This document shows positions 26,474 through 35,677 of a stretch of DNA of 64,000 bases, one piece after another. Below the pieces are notes generated by a model. It had not been told where the DNA came from and ran no database searches. It saw nothing but the letters and a program-made list of their open reading frames with translations. Origin of the DNA: Bacillota bacterium (GTDB lineage: Bacteria > Bacillota > Clostridia > Lachnospirales > Lachnospiraceae); contig JAEYGZ010000039.1 in NCBI GenBank assembly GCA_023409535.1, positions 580,593 through 644,592 on the forward strand. Direction: 5' to 3'. The first letter of the stretch is position 1. Each line of letters starts with the position of its first letter. Both the position numbers and the translations under genes were made by a program.

Positions 26474-26622
26474 TATTTCCGCCTCCCTTCGCCTTCCGTA
26501 TATAATAACGAATACAGATTGCAGGTATCTTCAATTTTATCAGAAATATTTTGATTAAAGTGTTAAAAGGACATAGGATGAAATACTTTAATCATATTCA
26601 TGGAAGATATAACCATATTATC

Positions 26623-26848
26623 TCATTCATTTGTATCATAATACATCCGCAGGGAAGAAACAATATTGGCAAAACCGGTATTATCCATTGCCATCGTCTG
26701 GGTATTGCCTGTTAGCGCTACGATATCGGTGTTTTTTTCTGCTTTGAATTCAATATTTTGATTTTCTTCTGAATGTTTTCCATCGTGTCATTATCGCTAT
26801 GGCATCTGAATGGTATTGTTCGCTGCTGGCCGGGGCGTATTTTCTCAT
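26623..26848 (-). pseudogene. Possible small frameshifted gene (about 75 codons)
   Basis: On the minus strand GAGGAAAACAC leads into ATG (26848), reading MRKYAPASSEQYHSDAIAIM; about 20 codons on, the frame shifts by one base and continues as EFKAEKNTDIVALTGNTQ to a TGA at 26623. The total of 226 bases is one more than a multiple of three. I recognise no family. It could be a broken gene, a sequencing error or chance. The remainder of 26474-27123 shows no gene. Confidence 0.3.
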
Positions 26849-27123
26849 GTGTTTTCCTCATTTCTTTTGTAATATGAACGCTATTAATCAATAATAGTAT
26901 CATAACGGGACAGTATGAAGGGTTTGTGCGCAATCAGTGATGAGAATTCGAGAAGATTACGGAGGAATCTTGCAGAGGAATATTACAATACCGGGATATA
27001 ATGCTTGTTTAATAGGAATGCTTACCATATAATAGCAGTGTAAAAATAAAAAGCAATTTTCACAACTTATTCAAGGCTACAGGTATGTCAATCAATATGA
27101 AAATAAAAGGAGCGGTAAATAGT

Positions 27124-28164
27124 ATGGAAACAATGGATTATATCATACAAACAATTGAGAAGCTGGTGAATATTCCAAGTCCCTCCGGATATACCAGGGA
27201 GGTTATGGAGTTTGTAAAAAGCGAGGCCAAATCCTTTGGGTATGAGAGTGAATACAACCAAAAGGGCTGTTTGATTATCCCGGTTGACGGAAAGAGCAGC
27301 CAGGTAATCGGACTGTCCGCGCATGTGGATACACTGGGGGCAATGGTTCGCTCCATCGACAGTGAGGGAACGTTAAAATTCACTCTGGTCGGCGGGTATA
27401 CCATGCACAGTGTGGAAGGAGCCTATTGCCGGATTCACACGAGGGATGGAAGGACCTACAGCGGCACAATTCTTATTAAAAGTGCTTCAGTCCACAGCTA
27501 TGATGATGCCAGGACCCTGGAACGGACGGACAGAAATATGCTGGTACGCATCGACGAGCCCGTAAAAAGCAGGGAGGATGTCCTTGCGCTTGGAATTAAC
27601 AGCGGCGACTATATCAGCTTCGATCCCAAATTCCAGTACACGGATCGTGGGTTTATTAAATCAAGACATCTGGATGATAAGGCCTCTGTTGCTGTTCTTC
27701 TTGGGATGCTCAGGGAGATGTCGCAGGCCGGTATTCAGCCCGAGAAGAGCCTTCGTATTCTAATCAGCAATTATGAAGAGGTAGGCTTCGGTGCAGCGGC
27801 GCTTCCGCAGGAGATCAAGGAGTTTGTAGCCGTCGATATGGGTGCGGTGGGAGACGATTTAAACGGAACGGAATATACCGTCACAATCTGTGCGAAGGAT
27901 TCCTCGGGTCCTTATGACTATGAACTGACCAATAAGCTGATTGCTCTGGCGAAGGAAGAAAAGATAGATTATGTGATCGATATCTTTCCGCATTATGGCT
28001 CGGATGTATCTGCAGCCCTTCGTGCAGGGAATGATATTAAGGGGGCGCTCATTGGTCAGGGTGTTCATGCTTCCCATGGCATGGAGCGGACACACAGATC
28101 AGGTCTGGAGAACACATTAAAACTTCTGAATGCATACCTGGGTATTGTCGAAACAATCAGATGA
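27124..28164 (+). CDS. M42-family metallo-aminopeptidase
   Basis: A 346-residue cytoplasmic peptidase of the M42 (glutamyl aminopeptidase/FrvX/tetrahedral aminopeptidase) family. Binuclear metal-site motifs are visible: SAHVDTLGAMV, the SRHLDDKASVAVL bridge aspartate, SNYEEVGFGA with the catalytic glutamate pair, AVDMGAVG, and the C-terminal GVHASHGMERTH histidine. The start at METMDYI follows AAAGGAGC; a start 39 bases earlier is less likely. It stands alone; it probably completes peptide breakdown. Confidence 0.92.
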   Translation: METMDYIIQTIEKLVNIPSPSGYTREVMEFVKSEAKSFGYESEYNQKGCLIIPVDGKSSQVIGLSAHVDTLGAMVRSIDSEGTLKFTLVGGYTMHSVEGAYCRIHTRDGRTYSGTILIKSASVHSYDDARTLERTDRNMLVRIDEPVKSREDVLALGINSGDYISFDPKFQYTDRGFIKSRHLDDKASVAVLLGMLREMSQAGIQPEKSLRILISNYEEVGFGAAALPQEIKEFVAVDMGAVGDDLNGTEYTVTICAKDSSGPYDYELTNKLIALAKEEKIDYVIDIFPHYGSDVSAALRAGNDIKGALIGQGVHASHGMERTHRSGLENTLKLLNAYLGIVETIR

Positions 28165-28251
28165 ATTTAATCGTTTTTTGACATAAAACGTTCCGAATTT
28201 GTAATTTTCTACGAAATTTGTACTAAATTGAAGAAATTCTTGTATAGTTTA

Positions 28252-28280
28252 TTGAATACATATGGATGTAATGGTATAAT
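28252..28280 (+). promoter_or_regulatory. Promoter of the chemoreceptor gene
   Basis: TTGAAT (28252-28257), 17-base spacer, TATAAT (28275-28280): a housekeeping-type promoter rather than the TAAA...GCCGATAA of flagellar sigma-28. Confidence 0.6.
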
Positions 28281-28354
28281 AAGGATAACCATTTTAGATA
28301 TGCTTATTACAAAGGGTTTTAAAATACTATATGTAGTTCATGGAGGAACACAAA

Positions 28355-30685
28355 ATGATAAAGAAAGACGAAGGTATTTTGGGGAATGTCAAGTCTAAAT
28401 TTAAGTTAAGCAGGAAAGAAGCAGCGCGGAAGCAGGAAGGGCTTCAGATACTTGTCGAAGAGGAGGAAGCTGAAGAGACATCCGGTTCGGTACAGCATCA
28501 GGAAGGGAATCAGGTTGCAGAGCTGGAAGCAGATAAGACAGATTTTCTTGAGGAGGCTCCTGCTCATAAAGAACTGTCAGATTTGAAAAAATTGATTGAC
28601 AAAAAAGAGTTACAGAGCAAAATCCGCTTTTTCTCCACCTTGCGTTTTAAGCTAATGGCGTCCTTTTTCATTCCGGTTTTATGCATTATTATACTTGGTG
28701 TGGTATCCTTTCAGAAAGCATCCACGGGAATTGTAAGCAATTATGAAAAGGCAACGGCTGATTCTATTAATATGGCGGCAGAGTTTATGCGTTTTGGCTT
28801 CAAGAATGTGGAAGCCACCAGTATTCAGTATGTTAATGATGCATCCGTGCTGGATTATCTTAGAAACACGGGAGATATTATTGAGCTGAGTAATACCAGA
28901 CGAATCATCTCCAATAACATTTCAGCGAAGAAGCTGACAGATGAATTTATCCAGAATATTTTCATGATTTCCCATGAGGCACTGCCCATATCAACGACAC
29001 ATCTTGCTTCCGAAGACGGTGTTTATGACGGTTTTAAAGAATCGGAGATCGGTGCCTATCTGGAGTCAAATCGTACCAAGGTTGTATGGGATGGACAGGA
29101 TGATTATCTGGATAAAGTATTAGCAACAGGCGCGAATGATTATTCCCTGCGCTTGATCAGAAACTTTACCGGATTGAATGCAATTCTTATTATAGAGATT
29201 AAAGCAGAAACAGTAAAAAATATATTGGAGGGCTTATCCTTTGACAAAACAGGTTATCTTGGAGTTGTAACTCCGGATAGCAGAGAGATTATGGATGACT
29301 CACAGAAGGATAAAGAGGAACTGGCCGCAGAAGCGGATGCCCAGCCTATTTTTACAGGTGAGACCTTCTATCAGGAGGCACTTGCATCCAAGGAGGCCAG
29401 CGGTTCAAGCTATGTAACTTATAAAGGGGCGGAATACTTATTTATGTATTCAAAGATCGGTGAGACCGGAGCTACCCTTTGTGCACTGATGCCGAAGTCC
29501 ACGATTACCAGCCAGGCAGACAGTATTCGTCAGATTACAATTATTATCGTAATCTTTGCTTGTATTCTTGCTGTAGTAATAGCATTTATATTATCCACCG
29601 GAATTGACAGTACAATCAGAGGAATTAACTCCAAATTAAGACAAGCCGCGAAGGGAGACCTTACGGTAACCTTTACTTCAAAGCGTAAGGATGAATTCCA
29701 TATCCTGATTAATGAAATCCAGACAACCTTCAGCAATATGAAGGATTTGATTATGCAGGTAAAGCAATTAAGCAGTGAAGTTTCGGAATCCTCTCTTAAT
29801 GTATCAAAGACCTCGGAGATGTTCTTAAAATCAACCGGAGAGATCTCCAGCGCCATGAATGAGATTGAGCAGGGTATCAATCAGCAGGCAAAGGATGCGG
29901 AAGAGTGTCTGGTTCAGATGGACAAATTATCGCAGAGAATTGAACTGGTAAGCGGTAACACCAAGGAGATCGGACAGATTGCGGATAATACGAAGAAGAG
30001 GGTACAGGAAGGAACTGTTATCTCCGATGAACTGAACCACCAGACAGCTTCCACCATCGAGATAACCACCGGAATTATTCATGAGATCGAGCAGCTGGCT
30101 GAGAAATCCTCCTCCATTAATAAAATAATCAACGTAATCAATGATATCGCCAATAAGACCAATCTGTTGTCCCTGAATGCATCCATTGAGGCAGCCAGAG
30201 CGGGAGAACACGGAAGAGGCTTCGCAGTGGTTGCGAGTGAGATCAGAACGTTGGCAGAGCAGTCCAAAACCTCGGTAAATGACATAAAGAAGATTATTGG
30301 AAGCATTCAGGAAGATACCACGTTGGCGGTGGAGACTGCACGTAAGGCAGAGGGTGTGTTAAAGCTTCAGGAGAATGCAGTGAAGAATACAACCGTATCC
30401 TATCAGGACATCAATGAAAGTGTTGAGAAGCTGGTGGTATTCCTGCATCAGATTACTGAGAATGTAGATAATATCGAAGAATCTAGAGCAAGTACGCTTG
30501 CGGCCATCGAGAATATCTCGGCTGTATTAGAAGAAATTGCTGCATCCTCCAATAATGTTACCCAGACCTCAAGTGATCAGTTGACCTCCGTAGAGTCACT
30601 GAATGCATCGGCCGGCAGATTAAACGACAATTCTGATACGCTGGTTCAGGAGATTCAGAAATTCCAGGTGGAAGAAAGCAGATAG
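28355..30685 (+). CDS. Methyl-accepting chemotaxis protein with long cytoplasmic N-terminus
   Basis: A 776-residue chemoreceptor. Residues 1-95 are a charged, acidic stretch with no hydrophobic part, which is unusual in front of the first membrane helix (about 99-120, ASFFIPVLCIIILGVVSF). An extracytoplasmic sensor of about 280 residues of dCache-like size follows, then helix 2 (ITIIIVIFACILAVVIAFIL), HAMP, and the signalling hairpin with the tip ANKTNLLSLNASIEAARAGE. It feeds CheA/CheW. GGAGGAAC precedes the ATG at 28355; a GTG-like start 15 bases earlier is less likely. No che genes are nearby. Confidence 0.93.
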   Translation: MIKKDEGILGNVKSKFKLSRKEAARKQEGLQILVEEEEAEETSGSVQHQEGNQVAELEADKTDFLEEAPAHKELSDLKKLIDKKELQSKIRFFSTLRFKLMASFFIPVLCIIILGVVSFQKASTGIVSNYEKATADSINMAAEFMRFGFKNVEATSIQYVNDASVLDYLRNTGDIIELSNTRRIISNNISAKKLTDEFIQNIFMISHEALPISTTHLASEDGVYDGFKESEIGAYLESNRTKVVWDGQDDYLDKVLATGANDYSLRLIRNFTGLNAILIIEIKAETVKNILEGLSFDKTGYLGVVTPDSREIMDDSQKDKEELAAEADAQPIFTGETFYQEALASKEASGSSYVTYKGAEYLFMYSKIGETGATLCALMPKSTITSQADSIRQITIIIVIFACILAVVIAFILSTGIDSTIRGINSKLRQAAKGDLTVTFTSKRKDEFHILINEIQTTFSNMKDLIMQVKQLSSEVSESSLNVSKTSEMFLKSTGEISSAMNEIEQGINQQAKDAEECLVQMDKLSQRIELVSGNTKEIGQIADNTKKRVQEGTVISDELNHQTASTIEITTGIIHEIEQLAEKSSSINKIINVINDIANKTNLLSLNASIEAARAGEHGRGFAVVASEIRTLAEQSKTSVNDIKKIIGSIQEDTTLAVETARKAEGVLKLQENAVKNTTVSYQDINESVEKLVVFLHQITENVDNIEESRASTLAAIENISAVLEEIAASSNNVTQTSSDQLTSVESLNASAGRLNDNSDTLVQEIQKFQVEESR

Positions 30686-30752
30686 GTCGTGCTGAATATC
30701 AATAAAGATAACTTAGAGCAGTACATATATAGCTAAGTAATAAATAAAGGAG

Positions 30753-30798
30753 CGGGCTGTATCATATGAGAAATCATATGATACAGCCCGTATTTTTT
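30753..30798 (+). terminator. Terminator between chemoreceptor and ABC operon
   Basis: CGGGCTGTATCATATGA (30753-30769) pairs perfectly with 30774-30790, then TATTTTTT. It can also act for the convergent operon. Confidence 0.85.
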
Positions 30799-30840
30799 GC
30801 GCAGAGGTTGCCTGTCAATGCATATTATAAGGCATTGCGC

Positions 30841-31644
30841 TTAATTGCCTACGCTTTCATACAGTGTTAACCCTTTCTTAAACAGTTTTACGGATAGATA
30901 GATACTGTACCCGGCAGCAACCGGAGCAAACCACATTAATTTTGCACCTGGCCCCTTGTTCAGCAGCAAAGAGGCAGGAAAGAAGCTGACGAAGGCATAG
31001 GGAACAATGAGGGTCACAATTAACTGGATTACCCTTGGGTAGATCGTAATCGGATACTTTGTATATTCTCCTACGTTATGTATTAAGTTTCCAAAAGCAT
31101 TGCCCACAGATTTTGTCCAGAAGGTAATGCAGTTAGCAGCAAGTATAATAGCACCTTTGATGGGAATTGCAATCATAAATAACAGCAGGAACAGGATTAC
31201 ATTGAGTATGGATATGGCTTCGGAGCAATGTACCCAGGCTGTTATAAAGACGATGATGGCAGTTACTATATTTCCTATTCCGTTCAAACCGATGCGGGAG
31301 GCAAATACCTGGAAGACGATCGGGACGGGTCTTAATAATAAATAGTCCAATTTGCCGCTGTGATACAGACCGTTGATGGACCATGGTCCTTCAAAGAATA
31401 TTTCCCCGAAACCGATGGAAAAGTACATCAGGGAATACACCATGATGATTTCCCAATAACCCCAGCCATTGATCTCATGAACCTGGGTAAAGATACCCCA
31501 GATGGTTGCAAGGCCAGTGATTTGCATCAGGAAGGTTGAGAAAAATTGAACAAAAAAATCTAACTGATACTCCAATATGCGCTTTAAATCCTGGCTGATA
31601 TATCTGATATACAGGTATTGATATCGTTTCAATTTCTTTCTCAT
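30841..31644 (-). CDS. ABC-2 type permease (COG3694-like)
   Basis: A 267-residue membrane protein with six hydrophobic segments and the N-terminal pattern YLYIRYISQDLKRILEYQLDF typical of the DUF990 permease pair. I start it at MRKKLKRY because GGAGG lies eight bases upstream; a start 36 bases earlier would overlap the preceding gene. It is third in a leftward operon, after an ATPase and a sister permease. Together they form a heteromeric exporter whose substrate is unknown. Confidence 0.85.
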   Translation of the reverse strand: MRKKLKRYQYLYIRYISQDLKRILEYQLDFFVQFFSTFLMQITGLATIWGIFTQVHEINGWGYWEIIMVYSLMYFSIGFGEIFFEGPWSINGLYHSGKLDYLLLRPVPIVFQVFASRIGLNGIGNIVTAIIVFITAWVHCSEAISILNVILFLLLFMIAIPIKGAIILAANCITFWTKSVGNAFGNLIHNVGEYTKYPITIYPRVIQLIVTLIVPYAFVSFFPASLLLNKGPGAKLMWFAPVAAGYSIYLSVKLFKKGLTLYESVGN

Positions 31645-31648
31645 TCTG

Positions 31649-32446
31649 TCAACCTCCGTATATGGTAATCTTGCGGACACAGACGGAAAAGAACAGCTTT
31701 CCGAGAAGAAACAGTATCAGTATCCATAATAATTCGATTAAGAATGTCCTGCCAATCTGGGATAACTCTATCTGATTTAAGAAAATAGAGGACGGAAAGG
31801 ATACAATATATTGGAAGGGCATATAGGCAAATACCTTGCGGCACCAATCCGGAAAGAATATAAGCGGAACCAGCCCGCCGGAAAGGAAGTTGGTAATGGC
31901 AGCTCTCGCCCATTGAATTCCCATATAGGAGGAGGTAACAAAGGTTAGCAAGGAAAACAGGTATACAATTCCGAATTTGATGGTTAAAGCGAATATCACA
32001 CTGAGCAGAAAGCAGGCCCAGGTTAATAAATTCTTCGGCAGCGGAATTCTCAGGGTGATGACTAAAAAGGCAGAGGCAATTACGATAACCAATGCTTCGA
32101 ATAGAGAGGAACCCAAGGTCTCGGCCAGCCTTGCCAGGTAAAAGTTATAGGGCTTGATCAGATCCATGGAGATGCTGCCATCCAGAATCTTTCTGGAAAT
32201 CGCTGATTCGGTGTACCAGGATAACAGGGTATTACAGATAAAAGCAACCAGAAGGTATGCCTTCATATTGTCCCAGGTATAAATTGCTATCGTATCTTTT
32301 CCCACAAATACGGAATTCCATAAGAAGAAGGACGAGATAAACAGCAATATTGTTGTTATGATGGACATGAAGAAATTTGAGCGATAGGCAAGGGTCTGTT
32401 GTGTTGATGTATTTAATAAGGTTATATATTTCCTGATTCTCCTCAT
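31649..32446 (-). CDS. ABC-2 type permease (COG4587-like)
   Basis: A 265-residue permease with about six membrane helices, partner of the following permease. Its ATG overlaps the stop of the ATPase gene by four bases (ATGA), showing coupled translation. The order ATPase / COG4587 / COG3694 is conserved in Gram-positive bacteria and in this family transports an unidentified substrate. Confidence 0.85.
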   Translation of the reverse strand: MRRIRKYITLLNTSTQQTLAYRSNFFMSIITTILLFISSFFLWNSVFVGKDTIAIYTWDNMKAYLLVAFICNTLLSWYTESAISRKILDGSISMDLIKPYNFYLARLAETLGSSLFEALVIVIASAFLVITLRIPLPKNLLTWACFLLSVIFALTIKFGIVYLFSLLTFVTSSYMGIQWARAAITNFLSGGLVPLIFFPDWCRKVFAYMPFQYIVSFPSSIFLNQIELSQIGRTFLIELLWILILFLLGKLFFSVCVRKITIYGG

Positions 32447-33462
32447 AAATTGCTCCTGTCAGGAAGCTCCATTGTTCCGGCATACATTTTCATAATGACT
32501 GTCTCGATCTTTGGTTCATCAATCTTAAAGTCCAATACTTCATAATCCTGTATAAATGCCTGAAGAAGGTCGGTTGCTTTAATCTCGAACCGGTTAAAAT
32601 ATATCTTAATCTGATTGATTTGCCGGGATAACTCAAAGCGGATTCCCTGGTAGCGCTTCAATCTTTGTTCGGCATCATGAATAGGTGAGGCGGTCTCAAT
32701 GGTTAGTGCTCTTTCTTTGGCATAAGTATCCTTCATGGAAGGAAGATTGCCGTCATAGATCAAGGAGCCCTTATCGATGATTACAATTCTTTCGCAAATG
32801 TCTTCAATGTCTTCAAGGTCATGCGTAGTCAACAGGAGGGTGGTATGATTATTCCGGTTAAGTTCCTTTAAAAATGAGCGTATCTTCTTTTTGATTACAA
32901 TATCAAGACCGATTGTCGGTTCATCCAGGTAAAGAATCTTTGGCTTATGAATTAATGAAGCGGCAAGATCCGCGCGCATTCTCTGACCCAGGGATAGTTT
33001 TCTGGCAGGCAGATATAAGAAATCCTCCATTTCAAGCAGGGAGACCAGCATATCAAGCTGATTGCGGTATTCCTTTTCTGACAGCTCATAGATATCACGC
33101 AAAAGAGTATAAGTCTCTGAGATCGGGATATCCCACCACAGCTGCGTTCTCTGGCCGAACACCACACCGATGTTCTTCGCATTTTCAACCCGGTTCTTAT
33201 AAGGAACGACTCCGCAGACTTCTATGTTTCCGGAGGTGGGGTGCAGAATGCCGGTCATCATCTTAATGGTAGTGGATTTGCCGGCACCGTTGGGACCTAC
33301 ATATGCCACGGCTTCTCCTTCTTCAATCTTCAGATTAATGTCCTTTACGGCTTCTTTATATACATACTTCTGTGTAACAAGATGCTTCAATGCCCCAGCC
33401 AGTCCCGGGGCTTTTTCCGCTTGCTTGAATACCTTATGTAATCGATCTGCTTCAATGATCAT
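32443..33462 (-). CDS. ABC transporter ATP-binding protein (COG4586-like)
   Basis: A 339-residue ATPase that powers the two permeases after it. Walker A is GPNGAGKST, the signature is the variant LSLGQRMRADLA, Walker B is ILYLDEPTIGLD, and the H-loop TTHD follows. The extended C-terminal domain of about 100 residues after the NBD is usual for COG4586. The upstream region is divergent from a GntR-ABC operon and contains a TATACACTAT motif also present in that operon's promoter. Confidence 0.9.
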   Translation of the reverse strand: MIIEADRLHKVFKQAEKAPGLAGALKHLVTQKYVYKEAVKDINLKIEEGEAVAYVGPNGAGKSTTIKMMTGILHPTSGNIEVCGVVPYKNRVENAKNIGVVFGQRTQLWWDIPISETYTLLRDIYELSEKEYRNQLDMLVSLLEMEDFLYLPARKLSLGQRMRADLAASLIHKPKILYLDEPTIGLDIVIKKKIRSFLKELNRNNHTTLLLTTHDLEDIEDICERIVIIDKGSLIYDGNLPSMKDTYAKERALTIETASPIHDAEQRLKRYQGIRFELSRQINQIKIYFNRFEIKATDLLQAFIQDYEVLDFKIDEPKIETVIMKMYAGTMELPDRSNL

Positions 33463-33529
33463 GATAAATACCTCATTCCTGAGAAATTATGGTAATGTCA
33501 GGTAATACGCCGCGATGCTGACAGGAAAA

Positions 33530-33648
33530 ATTATACACTATAATTTGCAGATTTTCTACCAAAATATGTATTTACTAAAAATGTTTAAGCCTAGCTTGAC
33601 ATATCCGCACCCGGATGTTATAGTGTGCATATCGAGTATATACACTAT
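33530..33648. promoter_or_regulatory. Divergent promoters with shared GntR-type operator motif
   Basis: Rightward: TTGACA (33596-33601), 17 bases, TATAGT (33619-33624), overlapping an inverted repeat ATAGTGT (33620-33626) / ACACTAT (33642-33648). Leftward: TATAAT on the minus strand (33530-33535) with a weak TAGAAA 17 bases behind. The ten-base word TATACACTAT occurs at 33532-33541 and again at 33639-33648, one in each promoter. The YtrA-type GntR protein encoded just right is the likely binder. Confidence 0.6.
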
Positions 33649-33667
33649 GACGTTATGGAGGTGAATT

Positions 33668-34042
33668 ATGAACATACTGATCAGCAACGCAAGCGATAAA
33701 CCAATTTATGAGCAGATCACTTCCCAGATAAAGCAGATGATAATCAGCGGTGAGCTGGAAGCGGGAACCTTGCTGCCTTCTATGCGGATGTTGGCGAAGG
33801 AGCTGCGAATTAGCGTAATAACCACCAAAAGGGCATATGAGGATCTGGAGCGGGACGGGTTTATTTGCACTGTCATGGGTAAGGGCAGCTTTGTTGCGGA
33901 GAAGAATATGGAATTTGTCCGCGAGGAGCAGCTGCGTATTGTTGAGGAGCACATCGGTAAGGCGGTTACCGGAGCCAGGGCCGGAGGGATTGGACTTGAG
34001 GAGCTTCAGGAAATTATGAGATTAATATATGAGGAGGAGTAG
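33668..34042 (+). CDS. YtrA-subfamily GntR transcriptional regulator
   Basis: A 124-residue GntR protein. The winged helix shows the subfamily pattern PIYEQITSQIKQMIISGEL, PSMRMLAKEL and TTKRAYEDLERDGFI; the C-terminal part is only about 45 residues of helix, as in YtrA regulators, which often control ABC exporters in the same operon and respond to cell-wall antibiotics. GGAGG precedes the ATG. The ATPase gene starts two bases after its stop. Confidence 0.92.
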   Translation: MNILISNASDKPIYEQITSQIKQMIISGELEAGTLLPSMRMLAKELRISVITTKRAYEDLERDGFICTVMGKGSFVAEKNMEFVREEQLRIVEEHIGKAVTGARAGGIGLEELQEIMRLIYEEE

Positions 34043-34044
34043 TT

Positions 34045-34914
34045 ATGCCGGAATTGAAGGATGCGATTGTTATTAAGAATTTATCAAAACAGTATAAGGA
34101 TTTTAAGCTGGATAATATCAGCTTTCATGTACAGAAGGGCACGATCATGGGCTTTGTCGGAGAGAACGGAGCAGGGAAGACGACGACAATCAAAGCGATC
34201 TTAAATCTAATTCATGCAGATAGCGGTGAGATATCCGTTCTTGGTTCCGCTGCCGGTGAGCTGTCACGGGATTTAAAAGCGCAAATTGGTGTTGTTTTTG
34301 ATGGAAGCAGCCTGCATGACAGTCTGAATATCAAGGATATCAATCTGATTATGAAAAATATTTATTCAAACTGGCAGGAGAATACCTTCTTTGGTTATTG
34401 CAGCCGGTTTTCCATTCCCGTGAAAAAGTCCGTCAAGGAATTCTCCAGAGGAATGAAGATGAAGCTGACAATCGCCATAGCTCTGTCCCACCAGTCAAAA
34501 TTACTTGTTTTGGATGAGGCCACCAGCGGTTTGGATCCCATGGTAAGAGATGAGATACTGGATATCTTCCTGGAATTTATTCAGGAAGAGGATCACACCA
34601 TCTTCCTGTCTTCTCATATCATCAGTGATATTGAGAAGATTGCGGATTATGTAACCTTTATTCATCAGGGGAGAATTATCTTCAGTGAAAGCAAGGATGA
34701 TTTAATCTATCAATATGGTGTCATCCGGTGCGGGAAGGATGAGGTTGCAGGGATTGACCGCGCATTTACCGTTGGTATAAGAGAGAACAGCTTTGGGGCA
34801 GAGGTTATGATTAAGGATAAGGATAAATTCCAGAGATTGTATCACGGATATAACATTGAAAAAACTTCAATTGAAGAGATTATGCTGTTCATCAGCCGAA
34901 GAAAGGAGTATTAA
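34045..34914 (+). CDS. ABC transporter ATP-binding protein (YtrB-like)
   Basis: A 289-residue ATPase with Walker A GENGAGKTT, signature FSRGMKMKL (the Gly-to-Arg variant common in this subfamily), Walker B LLVLDEATSGLD and H-loop SSHI. The C-terminal region after residue 215 is short. It sits between the GntR regulator and a permease and should power export by that permease. Confidence 0.92.
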   Translation: MPELKDAIVIKNLSKQYKDFKLDNISFHVQKGTIMGFVGENGAGKTTTIKAILNLIHADSGEISVLGSAAGELSRDLKAQIGVVFDGSSLHDSLNIKDINLIMKNIYSNWQENTFFGYCSRFSIPVKKSVKEFSRGMKMKLTIAIALSHQSKLLVLDEATSGLDPMVRDEILDIFLEFIQEEDHTIFLSSHIISDIEKIADYVTFIHQGRIIFSESKDDLIYQYGVIRCGKDEVAGIDRAFTVGIRENSFGAEVMIKDKDKFQRLYHGYNIEKTSIEEIMLFISRRKEY

Positions 34915-34916
34915 GA

Positions 34917-35570
34917 ATGATTGGACTAATATTTAAGGATATTCTTACACTAAAGAAGAATTTGAAGATGGTTGGGATTGTATCTGTAATGTATGCGGCA
35001 ATGTCATTTGTTTCAAAGGATTCCAGCTTCTTTAGCAGCATCTTTACCATGCTTTTTGCATTTTTAATATTAAGTGCTTATTCCTATGATGAAGTAGCAA
35101 AATGGGACAGCTATGCCTTGACATTGCCGGTCTCCCGGGAGAATATTGTACAGGGTAAATATATCATCATGCTTCTTATGGGTTTTGCAGGCGCATTGAT
35201 CAGCACTGTTTTTACAATAGTATTGAATGCGGTCCAAAGACCGGATACGCTTCTTGTCGGAATCAGTGCTGTTGGTATAGGAGCTGTGATTGTACTTCTT
35301 TTTTATAGTATTACAATTCCTATCATCACAAAGCTGGGGGTCGAAAAGGCCAGAATGATATTTTTATCAGTGTATATCGTGCCTTTTATCATCTTTTTCT
35401 TCTTGGGCAATGCAATAAAAAACGGTAAGGTAGTTATCCCTTCTGCTCTTGTGAGATTTGGAGAGATATTTCTTACGAATGTGTACCTGATTGTACCTAT
35501 CGTCATCATCCTTGCTCTTTCGATCTCATACCAGGTATCGGTATCTATCTATAATAAAAAAGAATTTTAA
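34917..35570 (+). CDS. ABC-2 permease of the GntR-linked exporter
   Basis: A 217-residue membrane protein with six hydrophobic segments and the ABC2_membrane_5 pattern (SYDEVAKWDSYALTLPVSRENIVQGKY). It starts two bases after the ATPase stop with AAAGGAG upstream. Similar GntR-ATPase-permease trios include the Ytr and Pmt systems of Gram-positives, involved in peptide or toxin export and antibiotic response; the substrate here is not known. Confidence 0.88.
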   Translation: MIGLIFKDILTLKKNLKMVGIVSVMYAAMSFVSKDSSFFSSIFTMLFAFLILSAYSYDEVAKWDSYALTLPVSRENIVQGKYIIMLLMGFAGALISTVFTIVLNAVQRPDTLLVGISAVGIGAVIVLLFYSITIPIITKLGVEKARMIFLSVYIVPFIIFFFLGNAIKNGKVVIPSALVRFGEIFLTNVYLIVPIVIILALSISYQVSVSIYNKKEF

Positions 35571-35677
35571 TTAAATCTGCGTCATGTATGACAAGAAATG
35601 ACATTTTACTGCTTTAACCTTTTACAATAATGAACATACAATATTGTATGACATATTGCGTGAAAGGGGCAAATAGT

